A stretch of 64,000 nucleotides of DNA, taken from the NCBI GenBank assembly GCA_033961575.1, contig CM066738.1, positions 99,907,478 to 99,971,477 of the forward strand, read 5' to 3'. Positions 12,556 to 24,472 of this stretch are shown piece by piece. The stretch's first letter is position 1; the number at the start of each line of letters is the position of its first letter. Below the pieces are notes generated by a model. The model was not told the origin of the DNA and did no database searches. It saw only the letters and a list, made by a program, of their open reading frames with translations. Source of the DNA: Aselliscus stoliczkanus (lineage: Eukaryota > Chordata > Mammalia > Chiroptera > Hipposideridae). A program made the translations under genes and the position numbers.

Positions 12556-15278
12556 ATTTAAAGGCAAGTGTGGAACAATGAGCATGAGAAGTGTCAGGCC
12601 CAGGAGAAAGGGAGCCAGCGTCACCCAACAAAGCAAGAGAAGTGAGGTCAGTAACTAGCCAAGTGTTAGCAGTACACTCATTGGCGGAGGCCCAGCGTGA
12701 CCAGTGTTCTGTTGGGAAGCGAGACCCTGAGCCTCTGGAGAGCTAGGTTCTGGTTGAGCATGCCATTCCGTGGGTAGGGCAAGTCCCAGAAAGGTAGAGA
12801 CTTTACTTTCTGTGGGAAAGGCTCTGAGAAATCCCCAGACACTGTGGCCTCTGAATGGCCATGCTGCTGAGAATATTCACGGGCTATCAAACAAATGGAA
12901 GAGACAGATTAAGGCAGATTTATTTGGAGGAAGAAGCATAAGACATGGGCATCCCAGAGAGCCCTTGTCTTTTCTCCTATTCCCGAGGGAATATATAAGG
13001 ATGCTGTGAGTTTTGCTGTTGAGTTTTCCAAAGTCTCTGTGAAAATTTGCTTCTTCTCTATGTTCATCTCTTTGACAACTCGTACACAATGGCCCTGACA
13101 AGATAAGCCACTCTCTCATGCGTTCTCATTTCTCTCCATACCATCCCCCACAAATGTTGATACAATATTTATTAAGGCTTCAATAGCACTGTTAAGTGCA
13201 CACATTCATTTAGAATGATGGAGAGTGTCAACGCGAAGAACAGGAACTCAGCCACAGAGGAGGGACCCCCAAAGGACAAGTAGATACATCATTAGCTAAA
13301 GACCCACGCTAGCAAATGTCACCAGCAGGGAAAACAATTCTCTAATTAGGGCTTTCTTTATACCTATTGTTAACCCCGATTTTTTTATATTATTTTTTTA
13401 TTTTCAAAAATATTATAAAATAATATATGCACATAGTTTAAAAATTCATAGTATATGCTGGCATTATATGAAGACTAAAACTCTCCATGTTACCTTCCCC
13501 ACCCAAGTCCCACACTTCAGAGGAAACCCCTTTTCACCTTTGTTTTTATTCTTCCGATAAATTACTGCCATAAATTTGAAACAATATGCTTAGATCTCAA
13601 TGTCTTGATTTACCAGCAGTAGATAAAAATCAAGTCATTTCCATTCTTTTTGATAGAGGAGGAATTTAGCTTACAACATTTCCGAAGATCTCTTCTGAGT
13701 TTTGTTAGAACCCCTTCCCAGTGACCTCCAGGGTCCATTCCGGCTCTGAGTCTCCATCTGGCAGAAGCACGCGTGCCCACACTTTGCACCAAAGCCCCAA
13801 AGTGCCTGGCACATTCAAGGCTCACATTGTCTCCAAGGAGCCCTAGGGCCCTGCCAGAGAAGGGTAATGGCAGGAAGCCATAATATATTAAAACAGTAGA
13901 TTAAAACAAACAAGAGCATTTTGGATCAGATTACACATCATTTTCCTCACGTCTGACAACAGAAAAAAAAAAAATCAAAGGCGGTAAAAGACAACCATAG
14001 ACCATAATGGTCTAATAACTTGGTGATAAAAGTGCTTGTGGGAGCAGCTTGGGAGCAGGCTGCCCCTGGTGCAGTAGTCAAAACGCTCCTCCAAATCCAC
14101 AGCCGCCTGCTCAGAGGCATTACTGCTTAAGTGCTCCTTTCAGACTTCCTCCAAAAGGCAGCACACTCACTGGAGGATCATAATTAGGCCCCAGTTGTGG
14201 GCCATATTCACACATTGTGCATCATCCTTAAAGATGACAGAAAAAAAAAATTACCCAGGGCCATGTGGAGTGGATATTAGATCTCTCACTATTGTCCTCC
14301 TAAAAAAAAAAGAAAAAAAAATCCCACTTAATAATCTCTTGTCTAGACTCACAGCTGAGTACTGAGCAATATGAGTTTGTTTTGTTCTGAAATGGAAGGA
14401 GAAAATTCAGGAGAGCAGAAAGGCAGGGAGTACTAGAACCCTGAGGCTGACGTTACGGGGTCAGGCATAGTCAAATCCATAGGAAAGGAGGAGTGTAAGT
14501 CATTTTCCATTCATGGGACGCTGTCCAATACCAGGCGTGACAAAAATTCCAGAAAAATCACAGGTCAGGTTCGCCAGGTGTACACCAGCCCAGAGATGAT
14601 TAAACATTGGAAGCATGTAATCTTTTGAAAACCATTTTCATCTAATAGTTTCTATGATACAATAAAATACCACCAAAATGTTGAGCCATTTCCTCATTAC
14701 TTTTCCTTTTTTCCTTCCCAATCTTCTCCCCCCAAACCCATTCCCACCTCTAAGGTTCTGCTCATGCGAAATAGCTTTCTAGGAGTGACAAACAAATCTG
14801 CCCATTTCTCAGACTCTCTACACCAGTATTAGTCCCTGGCGTGTTGCTGCCTTCCCCCCCAAGTGCCTGTTCTCCATCCAAAGAACTCCATTTTGTCGGT
14901 TCCCCAGGAGAACAGACCTAAACTTGATTTCAGGTCATCCTTGTTTGTATTCTGAACCTGCCTACTACTGTCATTTCTTCATCTTCTTTTCTAAACTGGT
15001 CACACACCAAAACAAAACAAAACAAAACAAAACAAAACAAAACAAAACAAAACCCTATATTTATTGGTCTTTTGTTTTCCTATTTCTCATCACCAGGAGC
15101 ACTTATGATTCCCATCAGCGATTCTGTGACCCCATGTGGCTGTTAGCCATATATTGCCTTGAGTTGCTTGGCTTTTGTATGGGTTACAGTCATTTTTCCT
15201 TGAACACAAAATGGTCTGTTCCATTTCACAGTTTCCCTCACCAAGACCTAGTGCAATGCTCATGGCAGACCCTCAATA
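12556..15278. other. Unassigned intergenic sequence with minor simple repeats
   Basis: No exon found. An AT-rich stretch at 13375-13560 may be an old L1 piece. A CAAAA microsatellite lies at the right end. Confidence 0.45.
15007..15053 (+). repeat. (CAAAA)n microsatellite
   Basis: About nine perfect AAAAC units. Confidence 0.95.
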
Positions 15279-16873
15279 AATCCTTGGTCAGATTTCCAGT
15301 CAAGATGGCAGATTAGGTAAACACTGTGTTTGCATCTTCTCACAATCACATCAAAATTACAATAAAACTACAGAACAGCCATCATTGAGAACTGCCTGAA
15401 GTCTAGTTGAACAGAAGTCCTACAACTGAGGACATACAGAAGAAGCCACTTTGAGATTGGTAGGAGGGGTGGAGATGAAGAAGGGGCATATCCCACACCC
15501 AAGTGTAACAGTTAATATTTGGGAGGGATATCTCAGCTGTGGAGGTCCCCCAGCCCCACCCCAGGTTCCCCAGTCCAGTGCTGGGGAGAGAACTCCCCAA
15601 AACTTCTGGCTGTGAAAACCAGTGGAGATTGTGGTTGAGTAAGATGGAGTGCTGCTGGAGTCCCCAGAGCTCCTCTTAAAGAGATTGAACAGGGACTTAT
15701 TCCCTGACGAACTTGCTTGTTCTGAGCTCCAGTGCTGGGGCAATAGCTCAAAAGTCACCAGAGACCTATGGGGAGGAAACTGAACTATGTGACTCTAGGA
15801 CAAGGACTGGAGGGATAGCTTTTTCCCAGACAGAAGTGCTGACAGAAGCCATAGTTTCTTTGTTGAACCCTCCCTCCTCCCAGCATGCAAAAACAGGCAG
15901 CCACCATATCTCCATCAATCTTGCTAATACCATTCATTCTACCCTGGTGTTTCCCTGAGACCCATCCTAACTCAAATTTCAGGCCCACCCAAGCCTCTTT
16001 CAGTAGTTTTTCCATACAAACGGCCTATCTTGGCTAATGCTGTGGACTTTCCTAAAATCTCTTAAAGGTTCACAACCCCCAAACAAGCAACATCTTGCCT
16101 CACCATGCCTTGTACTTCTTGCTGAGCAGCCCCAAACCTGGCACTAGCAGCAGCTGGCCTCGGTTCACAGCTTAGCCTCTCCCAGGCACCTCTAAGTCCA
16201 GTATGAGTGGCAGCCATCTGAAGATTTTTTTGTGGCTCATTCCAGGAGGCCCCAGGGACCAGAATGCCCAATGGCTGGCTTCTGACCAAGCCAGAGCACC
16301 ACCTGGCTGCCTCAGCAGATGACACACCCAAAGAGCAGACTAAGCAGTCACAGGAGCCCTGCTAGATTGAATCCTGCTTCATAGGGTCAGGCATTGCACA
16401 ACAGCTCCTCCACTATAGTCATGGCCAGTCCCTCCCATTGGCATGCAAACAGCAACCAAGACTTAACTATAACAGGAGGACACACACAACCCACACAAGG
16501 AACACACCTGGAGCACCCAGCTCACATGACCAGAAAGACTATTTCACTGGGCCCAATAAGATACCTACTACATAAGGCCACTCTACTAAAACCAGCAGAC
16601 ATAGCAGCTCTACCTAATACATAGAATAAAACACAGGGAGGCAGCCAAAATGGAGGGACAAAACAATATGTCCCAAATAAAAGAATAGAACAACGCTCCA
16701 GAAAAAGAACAAACAAAATAGAGACAAGCAATCTACCAGACACAGGATTCAAAACACTGCTTATAAAGATGTTTAATGAACTCAATGAGAACGTCAACAA
16801 AGAAATAAGAAACATAAAAATGGAGAGAGAAAACATTAAAAAGAACCAGTCAGAAATAAAGAATACATTAGTG

Positions 16874-17295
16874 GGCTGGCTGAGTGGCGCATTGGTTAAG
16901 AGCTGGCTTGGGATGCCAGTGGCCCCAGTTCGGATCCCACATATGAGGGCCAGTGACACTGCCCTCTACAGCTAAGATGGTGAACAACAGCTCCACCTGG
17001 AGCTGGGCTGCTGTGAGTCCCCGGGATGCATAGCTGCAGCCCTTGCTGCAGTGGGCTGCCATAGGCTACAGTAAGTGGCCAGCAGCCAGCGTGAGAGGCT
17101 GGCAGCTGGTGTGAGCTGCCAAGAGCTGTGGTGAGTGGCCATTCAGAGGCCGGCGACTGATCTGCCTCACCTGAGAAGAACGCAATGATGACACCACATG
17201 GGCCAGTGAAGCAATGTCCTCCACAACTAGACTGACAAAAGGACAACAACTTGTCTGTTCCCCTCTCCCAATCCCCCAATAAAAGAAAAAAAATA
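16874..17295 (+). mobile_element. Long-form tRNA-derived SINE inside HAL1-like element
   Basis: Same architecture as the copy at 3079. It interrupts the ORF1-like part of the HAL1-like element and ends CCCAATAAAAG plus A-rich tail. Flanks are GAATACATTAGTG (16861-16873) and GAACACATTAGTG (17296-17308). Confidence 0.88.
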
Positions 17296-17310
17296 GAACA
17301 CATTAGTGGG

Positions 17311-17819
17311 GGGCCGGCCGAGTGGCTCAGTTGGTTAAAAGTTGGCTTAAAGCGCGTGCTTTGAGCTACAGGGCTGCTGGTTTGATTCCCACGGGGGCCA
17401 GTGAAGGCTGCATCCTAACTGAGCTGTCACTGAGCTGCCAGCAGGTGGCAGGACGGCTCAGCTGGTGTAAAAACAAGACTGCCTGTTCAATGGTGGGCTA
17501 TGCCCACCCACAACTAAAGAAAGGTTGACTTTGGCACCTTGAGCTGAGCTGCCACTTGGATGACTCAGTGGACAGGGTGTCCACTCTTAACAACAAGGCT
17601 GCTGGTTCAACTCCCACATGGGATGGTGGCTATGCCCACCTGCAACTAAGATTGAACACAGCACCTTGAACTTAGAGGCCACGAGCTGCCGAAGGGAAGC
17701 CAGATAGTGCCTGGCGCCCTCTACAACGAAGATTGAAGAACAACTTGGCTGGTCCCCTCCCCCAATTTCCCAACACTGTTCCCTTCTCTCAATTCCCCAA
17801 TAAAATCTTTTTTAAAAAA
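17311..17819 (+). mobile_element. VES-like SINE (about 500 bp) stacked on the preceding SINE
   Basis: It starts GGGCCGGCCGAGTGGCTCAG and has repeated tRNA-related units, each with GCTGGTT(T/C)(G/A)A(T/C)TCCCAC-type boxes. It ends AATTCCCCAATAAAATC and T/A. Left flank GAACACATTAG (17296-17306) and right flank GAATACATTAG (17820-17830) are copies of the same target used by the preceding SINE. Confidence 0.88.
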
Positions 17820-18490
17820 GAATACATTAGATGGAATCAACAGTAGATTAGATGAAGCAGAGAATTGAATCAGAGATTTAGAACATAAGGTAGCAAATAA
17901 CACCCAACCACAATAGCAAAGAGAAACAAGAATCGAAAATAAGGAGGAGAGTTTAAGGAGCCTCTGGGACAACATCAAGCATACCAACATTTGCATCATA
18001 GGGGTACCAAAGGAGAAGACAGAAAGCAAGGAATTGAAAACCTATTTGAAGAAATAATGATGGAAAATTCCTCCAACCTGGCAAAAGAAATAGACAGACA
18101 AGCCGGGGAAGCACAGAGAGTCTCAAACAAGATGAATCAAAGAGACCCATACCAAGAAACATCATAATTAAAATGCCAAAGGTTAAAGACAAAAGGTTAA
18201 AGGTTAAAGCAGCAAGAGAAAAGCAGTTAGTTACCTACAAGGCAGCTCCCATAAGACTATCAGCTGATTTCTCAACAGAAACTTTGCAGGCCAGAGGGAC
18301 TGGCATGAAACATTCAAAGTGATGAACAGTATAGACCTACAGCTGAGATTACTCTATCCAGCAAAGCTATCATTTAAAAACCTAAGGACAGGTAAAGAGC
18401 TTCTCAGACAAGAAAAAGCTAAACGAGTTCATCACCACCAAACCAGTATTACAAGAAATGTAAAAGGGACTTTTTTAAAAAGAAGAAGGA

Positions 18491-18627
18491 GGGCTGGCCG
18501 AGTGGCGCGGTGGTTAAGCGCTGGCTTGGGAAGCCAGCGGCCCCGGTTCGGTCCCACATATGAGGGCCAGTGACACTGCCCTCAAAAAAAAAAAACAAAC
18601 AAAAAAAAAAAAATAAATAAAAAAAAT
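18491..18627 (+). mobile_element. Short-form tRNA-derived SINE inside HAL1-like element
   Basis: Head GGGCTGGCCGAGTGGCGCGG, tail of A runs with C interruptions. The target duplication AAAAGAAGAAGGA flanks both sides (about 18478-18490 and 18629-18641). Confidence 0.9.
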
Positions 18628-18695
18628 AAAAAGAAGAAGGAAAAATGATCAAAAATATAAATAACAAAATGGCAATAACTACATATCTATCAATT

Positions 18696-18801
18696 TTATT
18701 TTTTTTTGAGGGCAATGTCACTGGCCCTCATATGTGGGATCTGAACCAGGGCCGCTGGCATCTCAAGCCAGCTCTTAACCACCATGCCACTTGGCTGGTC
18801 C
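18696..18801 (-). mobile_element. Short-form tRNA-derived SINE, minus strand, inside HAL1-like element
   Basis: The plus strand shows a T run, then GAGGGCAATGTCACTGGCC and the reverse-complemented tRNA-like head ending GCCACTTGGCTGGTCC. It lies about 70 bases from the previous SINE in opposite orientation. Confidence 0.88.
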
Positions 18802-19516
18802 ATATCAACATGATTTTAAATGTAAATAGATTAAATGCTTCAATCAAAAGACATAGAGTGACTGAATGGTTAAGAAAAGAAGACCATTACATCTACTGCC
18901 TAAAAGAGACCCACTTCAGATCAAAATACACACACTCAGACTGAAAGTGATGGAAAAAGATACTTCATGAGAACGGAAATTAAAGATAGAGTAGTAATAC
19001 TTATACCAGACAAAATAGACTTCAAAACAAAGGCTATAACAAGAGATAAAGAACCCAATAATTCCACTTCTGGGTATTTATCTGAAAAAACCCCAAAACA
19101 CTACTTTGAAGGGACATGTGCATCCATATGCCTGTTGAAGCAGCATTTACAATAGCCAAGATATGAAGTCAACCTGGGTGTCCATCAATGGATGAATGGA
19201 TAAAGAAGACATGGTACAAATATACATTGGAATATTACTCCACCAAAAAAAAAAAAAGAAATCTTGTCATCTGCAACAACATGAATGGACCTAGAAGGTA
19301 TGCTGAGTGGACTAAGTAAGACAGAGAAAGACAAATGCCATATGACTTCACTTATATGTGGAAAATAAAGAACAAAATAAACAAACAAAACAGAAACAAA
19401 GTCATAGATACAGAGAACATTTTGAGGACTGCCAGATGGGAGGGGGTTAGAGGTACTGGTGAAAAAGGGGAAGGAATTAATAAGTACAATTGGTAATTAC
19501 AAAGTAGTCATAAGGA

Positions 19517-19667
19517 AGGGGCCAGCAGAGTGGCTCAATTGGTTAAGAGCTCACTCAAGAATGTGAGCTGAGCTCTGAGCAACAGCAGTTCGATGCCCAG
19601 CCCGAGCTGAGCTGCCGCTGAGCTGGCAACAGGTGGAAGGATGGCTCAGCTAAAAAAAAAAAAAAAA
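19517..19667 (+). mobile_element. VES-like SINE, truncated, with perfect 19-bp duplication
   Basis: A GGGGCCAGCAGAGTGGCTCAA head, GAGCAACAGCAGTTCGATGCC box and poly(A). It is flanked by perfect copies of TACAAAGTAGTCATAAGGA at 19498-19516 and 19668-19686. It sits in the 3' part of the HAL1-like element. Confidence 0.92.
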
Positions 19668-19878
19668 TACAAAGTAGTCATAAGGATGTAAAGTATAGCA
19701 TAAGGAATATAGTCAATAATACTATAAAAACTATGTATGGTGTCAAATGGGTACTAGATTTATTGGGATGATCACCTCGCAAGTTGTATAAATGTCAAAT
19801 TACTATATGCTGTATGCCTGAAACTAATATAATGTTGTATGCCAACTGTTATCAAAAAATTTTAAAAATTATTTTAAA

Positions 19879-19879
<1 letters not shown>

Positions 19880-19914
<35 letters not shown>
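19880..19914 (+). repeat. (AATC)n microsatellite at 3' end of HAL1-like element
   Basis: About eight AATC units lie directly before the right target duplication of the HAL1-like element. They may have grown from its tail and the AATCC target. Confidence 0.9.
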
Positions 19915-20689
19915 CTTGGTTAGTTGACTGAACTGTTGAATCTAGCCAACTCTCACTTGAAGATATGAGGGACAAGAAAAGACAGGCTTTTATGTATATC
20001 GAAATGGCGAAAGAGAACTGATGTTTCTAGACAATGCCTAAATGTAATTTCTGTCTAAATTTTTTCTTGTACTGCAACTTCCCACCCCACCCCAGCTCCC
20101 ACCCTGTCCCCCCAAAAAAAACCCCATCCCCTCCCCATTTTTATAAGACTTTGACTTTGGTTAAAAAACAAATTCGTTTTTTTCTTCTCCTAGCTTTGGC
20201 AAGATATGAATACAATAAGAGAGAGACATGGTTATGAAAGAGGAACATATAAAGGGCCTTATAACCCTCATGGTGTCTGAACCCCAGGTAATCAGTAGTT
20301 GAGTGCCCATCATCATGTACAGTTTCTTTAGGTAAAGGGTAAGCACTTTGGTGCTATTTCCTCTTTTCTTTTTCTTTCTTAAGTTTTATTTGCCACCAGA
20401 GCATTCGTAGAATGTTCCAGAATTTGAGAGACCATTTCACATAGATTTCCCTCAGTCAATTTTCATGACAACTCTGGGTATTGAATAAAAATTATTATTT
20501 CCACTTTACAGATTCTAAAATCTACACTTTAATAAGAACCCCATGGCTAACAAAGGATATATTACAAGTCAATGAGAAAGGAATAAATCATTCAAATATG
20601 ATTTTAGAAAAATTGGCATTCTTTGTGGTGGGAAACATTAAATCCTCATTTCATATTATAAAATAAAATAAATTCCAGACATGTTAAAA

Positions 20690-21595
20690 CTATAATACCC
20701 CAAAATTATAAGAAAATGTAGGTGAATGTTTATTTATCTGATCCCCACAATGAATGAATTCTCCAAGCATAAAAAAATTACAGATAGCCACAAAGGAAAA
20801 GACTAACATATTATATCACTGAAGGATTTTCAATGTCTAGATATAAAAAAACAAGAAACTGGAAAAAATATTAGCCACATGCATGATAGGCAAAAGGTTA
20901 ATATTCTTACTATATAAGGCATCCATAAAAATCAATAAGAAAAAGAAATAGTAAAATGGGTAAAGGTTATGAATCGACAATTTACAAAAGAGAAAATCTA
21001 AACACCTGCTCAATGCACACAAGAAAAGCTATTCAGCCACAAAAAGTAATCAAAGAAATTAAAAACAATGTCACCAGATACAGATTCTTGTGTATCAAAT
21101 TAGTAATAAATGGAAAGATTGATAGTACCACATGCTACAGAGGTGAAGTGAGAGAAGAATATAAATTATATGACCTTTCTGGAAGGCAGTTTGGCAATGT
21201 GTATCAAGAGCCTTGAAAATAGTCATATTCTCTGACCTGGTTATTCTGTTTAAAGGCCTCTATCCTAAAAAAAGTAATCAGAAATGTGAACTGAGATATA
21301 TGTAAAAGACATTCCTTAGAGAGTAATTTATACCAGTAAAATATTGGAAACAATGTCCCCCAATAGGAGAGTGGTTTAAGTTATGGCACATATATAGTAT
21401 GGAATATTACAAAGTCATTAACATTTTTGAATAATTTTAGTGGCAAGGTAAAATATTTATGATATAGTGTTAAGTGGAAAATGCTGGCTGCAAAATGGTA
21501 TATAGTATAAAATCTGAAATATATAAATACAGGCCTAGAAAATAAAAGATTGGAAAGCAATCAACAGTGGCTACCAGTGAGTTGAAAAGTGATCA
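20690..21595 (+). mobile_element. Old L1 ORF2 3' fragment
   Basis: AT-rich sequence with L1-like phrases (TAGCCACATGCATGATAGGC, AATGGGTAAAGGTTATGAAT, TATAAATACAGGCCTAGAAA). The reading frame is broken throughout. Confidence 0.6.
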
Positions 21596-21619
21596 CATAC
21601 GTAAAAAAAATATATTTCT

Positions 21620-22245
21620 GGGCCGGGCAAGTGGTGCATTGGTTAAGAGTTGACTTGGGGCATTCTGTCTTTTTTTTTTGTTGTTGAGGGCAGTGTCACT
21701 GGCCCTCATATGTGGGACCCGAACCGGGGCCGCTGGCTTCCCAAGGCAGCACTTAACCACCGCGCCACTTGGCTGGCCCAAGAGTTGGCTTGGGAGAGCC
21801 AGCTCTGAGCAGCAGGGCCCCGGTTCAGATCCCACATGAGGGCCAGTGACACTGGCCCTCTATAGCTAAGATGGTGAACAACAGCTCAACCTGGAGCTGG
21901 GCTGCAGTGAGTCACCATTGACGGCATAGGCTGCAATGGGGCTGCAGTGGGCTGCCATGAGCTACCATGAGTGGCTGGCAGCCAGCGTGAGTGGCCAGCA
22001 ACTGGAGTGAGCTACCCTGAGCCACCTTGTGCGGTCATCCAAGGGCCAACAAGTGACTGCCTCATCCGGGAAGAGCGCAATGATGATACCAACATGGGTC
22101 AATGAAGCGACGTCCTCCACAACAAGATGAAAGAACAAAAGGACTATAGCTTGTCTGTTCCCCTTCCCAATTCCCCAATGCTGTTTCTCTCCCCAAATTC
22201 CCCAATAAAATCTTTAAAAAAACAAAAACAAAAAAACAAACAAAC
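21620..22245 (+). mobile_element. Long-form SINE, split by a nested SINE
   Basis: The host starts GGGCCGGGCAAGTGGTGCATTG, is interrupted at 21660-21779, resumes with the GAGCAGCAGGGCCCCGGTTC box, and ends CCCCAATAAAATCTTT plus an A-rich tail. The uninterrupted length is about 490-500 bases. Confidence 0.88.
21660..21779 (-). mobile_element. Short-form SINE nested in a long-form SINE
   Basis: A reverse-complemented short SINE (T run, GAGGGCAGTGTCACTGGCC, ending CCACTTGGCTGGCCC). Flanks AAGAGTTGACTTGGG (21645-21659) and AAGAGTTGGCTTGGG (21780-21794) are the duplicated target inside the host head. Ten extra bases (GCATTCTGTC) lie between the left flank and the T run. Confidence 0.9.
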
Positions 22246-23039
22246 CATATATATATATAAAATCTATAATGAAAGGGTTTTATTTGATAGCCAGGAAAAC
22301 ATAATTGAGAAAAGCCTCTGTTTCTAATGAAAAAGTCGCAAAAAGGTAAACAACATAACACAACTCAATCTCCATCAACTTGATTCCATATCCACTGTTC
22401 TTCCCACCTTATCACACTTTTTCATTTCACAGGAGGAAAAAACACCCCACACAACTACAAAGTCCAGAGTACTTTAAAATCATATCTGAGTTGATGAATA
22501 TACGTAGTGTCAATTACATGGTTATTAGTAATTCGTCCTAAGTAGTGCTTCTGTGTTCTGTTTTTTTCCATTTCATTTCTTTAATATTTAAATTCCCATG
22601 GGTCAGCAGTCAACCGGCATGTCACTTTAATGATGTGGCGGTCATTGATTTCTGTGTGTTCACCAAACTCTGGGCATGTATCGAGGCTTCATGTCCCAGC
22701 CAGCTCCCCGTGCAGTTAGGTGTGACCAGATGACTGAGTTCTGGCCACTAGAACGTGGGTAGATGTAATGTTGCCTCCAGACCTCCAGTTCTGGTTCATG
22801 CAGTCTCTCTTGCCATCCTCTTGTTATCTCTCTGTTTCCTTATCCACTATCAGACACAGAGAGGGAATGGTGGAGGGCCTAAATGGCAGGAGCCTGGGTC
22901 CCTGAGTGACTGTATGGAGTAGAGTAACTCTTTTCCCCAACCCACCCACATTAGATTGTGATGTGGGCAAGAAATACACATTTCCTGTGATAATCCACCC
23001 AGGCTTGGTGTTGTTTGTTAAAGCAGTTATCTTACCTGG

Positions 23040-23400
23040 ACTCCAAAGACTTAGCTGCTATTCCCTCATCTTAACAGATCACACTCTGCTTAACCATTTT
23101 CCTGTTTGGGGCATTTTCATTGTTGCTAAATAATGCCACAATTATTTTTGAACAAAATATGGTTTTTCACTTGCTCCTTCAGGTTTATATACTCATATGT
23201 TCCCCAAAGAGGATTGCCAGGGGAATTACCAGGGGATTAACTATTTCATTGCTCTTGTTACACTGTTGCCAGACTGTTCTCTAGTAAAACTGGAGCAAAT
23301 GAGTGCAGCATGGGCAATGCATGGTGTTTCCCCACAACCCAGTCACACTGGGTTGTATTATTTTTGTGTTGTTTGTTAATTCCTTGGTACCAATTAGAAA
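23040..23400 (-). mobile_element. Probable old L1 fragment, antisense
   Basis: Segments such as CACTGTTGCCAGACTGTTCTC and TTTTTCACTTGCTCC resemble the complement of old L1 3' sequence. Assignment is by resemblance only. Confidence 0.45.
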
Positions 23401-24159
23401 GAGTTTTTAAAGAGATTTTACTGAGGTCATTTACACTTGCAACATGTAGTGGGCATTCCATTTCTGTACAGTATGTGGCAGAGAATATTTTGCTCCACCA
23501 TCCTCACCCTATTCCTTACCCTTTGGCCTGCCCTCCGATACAGGCAGCCTCTAGCACATCCACACGTCCTGCCTTAGGAAAGTGATGACATTGCAAACTG
23601 TAGTAAAAGGAATCGAGCTTTCACGGCTATGTTACAAAATAGGCTTTTGGAAACTCACAGCAGAGACTCTAGTTTTTAAAGGGGGAAAAAAAAACCTTTA
23701 TGTGTTTCAAAGCCTGACTTCTGAGCATAAGGAGCCTCGGGCCTGAAGGACTCAGGGCATACGGCTGAGGCATAAATAATAGATTTGGGAGAATACGTGA
23801 TCAGTCAGAGCCAGACAGCTCTGCCCCAGGCTAGATAAAGTTTCTCTGGGCTGAGGGAATGGAGAAGTAGAGAAGGAACAGAGGGCTTAAATGGCAGGTT
23901 GTGAAGGCAGAGGTGTGTGACAAAAACCCCGAGGGGCCGATTGAAGCAAAGTCCCTGTGTTCCACATGTGCCCAGGGAAGCAGAAGAGACAGGCGTGTGG
24001 ATTCAGGAAGGGTTTGTGCACAAGCACTGTGGATACGCTCTGGTAAAGCTGCATCCCAAGTGGGGGAAACAGAAAATAAACAAATATATATTAGAACACG
24101 TGGGGGATTTTACATATACATATGTAAGGTCAGTGGTGATAAGTACTCTGAAGACAAAT

Positions 24160-24400
24160 AACACAGGACAGAGTAATGGATGGTGGTTGTATTTTTAGGT
24201 GTCAGGGAAGGCTACTCTGAAAACACGACATTGGAACAGCGAAGTGGGAAGGGAACCATGAGCATATTTGGGCTTAGAGCATTCTAGGAAGTGAGAACAG
24301 CGAGTGCAAAAGCCCTGACACAGGAGTGTTTCTTGGCATAGACAGATGTACAAGGAGGCCAGTGTGGCTAGAGCAGAGTGAGCAAGAGAGAGAAGGGAGG
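24160..24400 (-). repeat. L2 fragment, minus strand
   Basis: GGAAGGCTACTCTGAAAACAC, AGAGCATTCTAGGAAGTGAGA, GCGAGTGCAAAAGCCCTGAC and GGCCAGTGTGGCTAGAGCAG have the order of a reverse L2. It runs into a purine-rich tract. Confidence 0.68.
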
Positions 24401-24472
24401 GGGAGGGGGAGAGGGAAGGGGAGAGAGGGGAGAGGGGAGAGGGGAGAGAGAGGAGGGAGAGAGCGAGAGCTA
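24385..24472 (+). repeat. Purine-only tract, GGGAGA-rich
   Basis: About 88 bases contain almost only G and A (GGGGAGA, GGAGGGAGAGAG units), with a rare pyrimidine near the right end. Confidence 0.92.

Larger units (their letters stand above)
15292..19910 (+). mobile_element. Nearly complete HAL1-like (half-L1) retroposon with five SINE insertions
   Basis: It begins CAAGATGGCAGATTAGGTAA, an L1/HAL1 5' UTR start. It continues into an ORF1-like part whose coiled-coil segment (about 16769-16862) reads FNELNENVNKEIRN, interrupted by SINEs and resuming near 17831. Then comes the start of an endonuclease-like region (about 18810-19045), followed directly by sequence resembling the far 3' end of L1 (CAATAATTCCACTTCTGGG...). 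The reverse transcriptase part is absent, as expected for HAL1. ORF1 has several stops. AATCCTTGGTCAG (15279-15291) and AATCCTTGGTTAG (19911-19923) flank the whole unit. Without the SINEs it is about 3.3 kb. Confidence 0.8.

Noticed and set aside
16522..16959. A 145-codon minus-strand frame with many hydrophobic residues
   Set aside because: It is the antisense of the HAL1-like ORF1 region running into the SINE head; the hydrophobicity comes from the A-rich sense strand.
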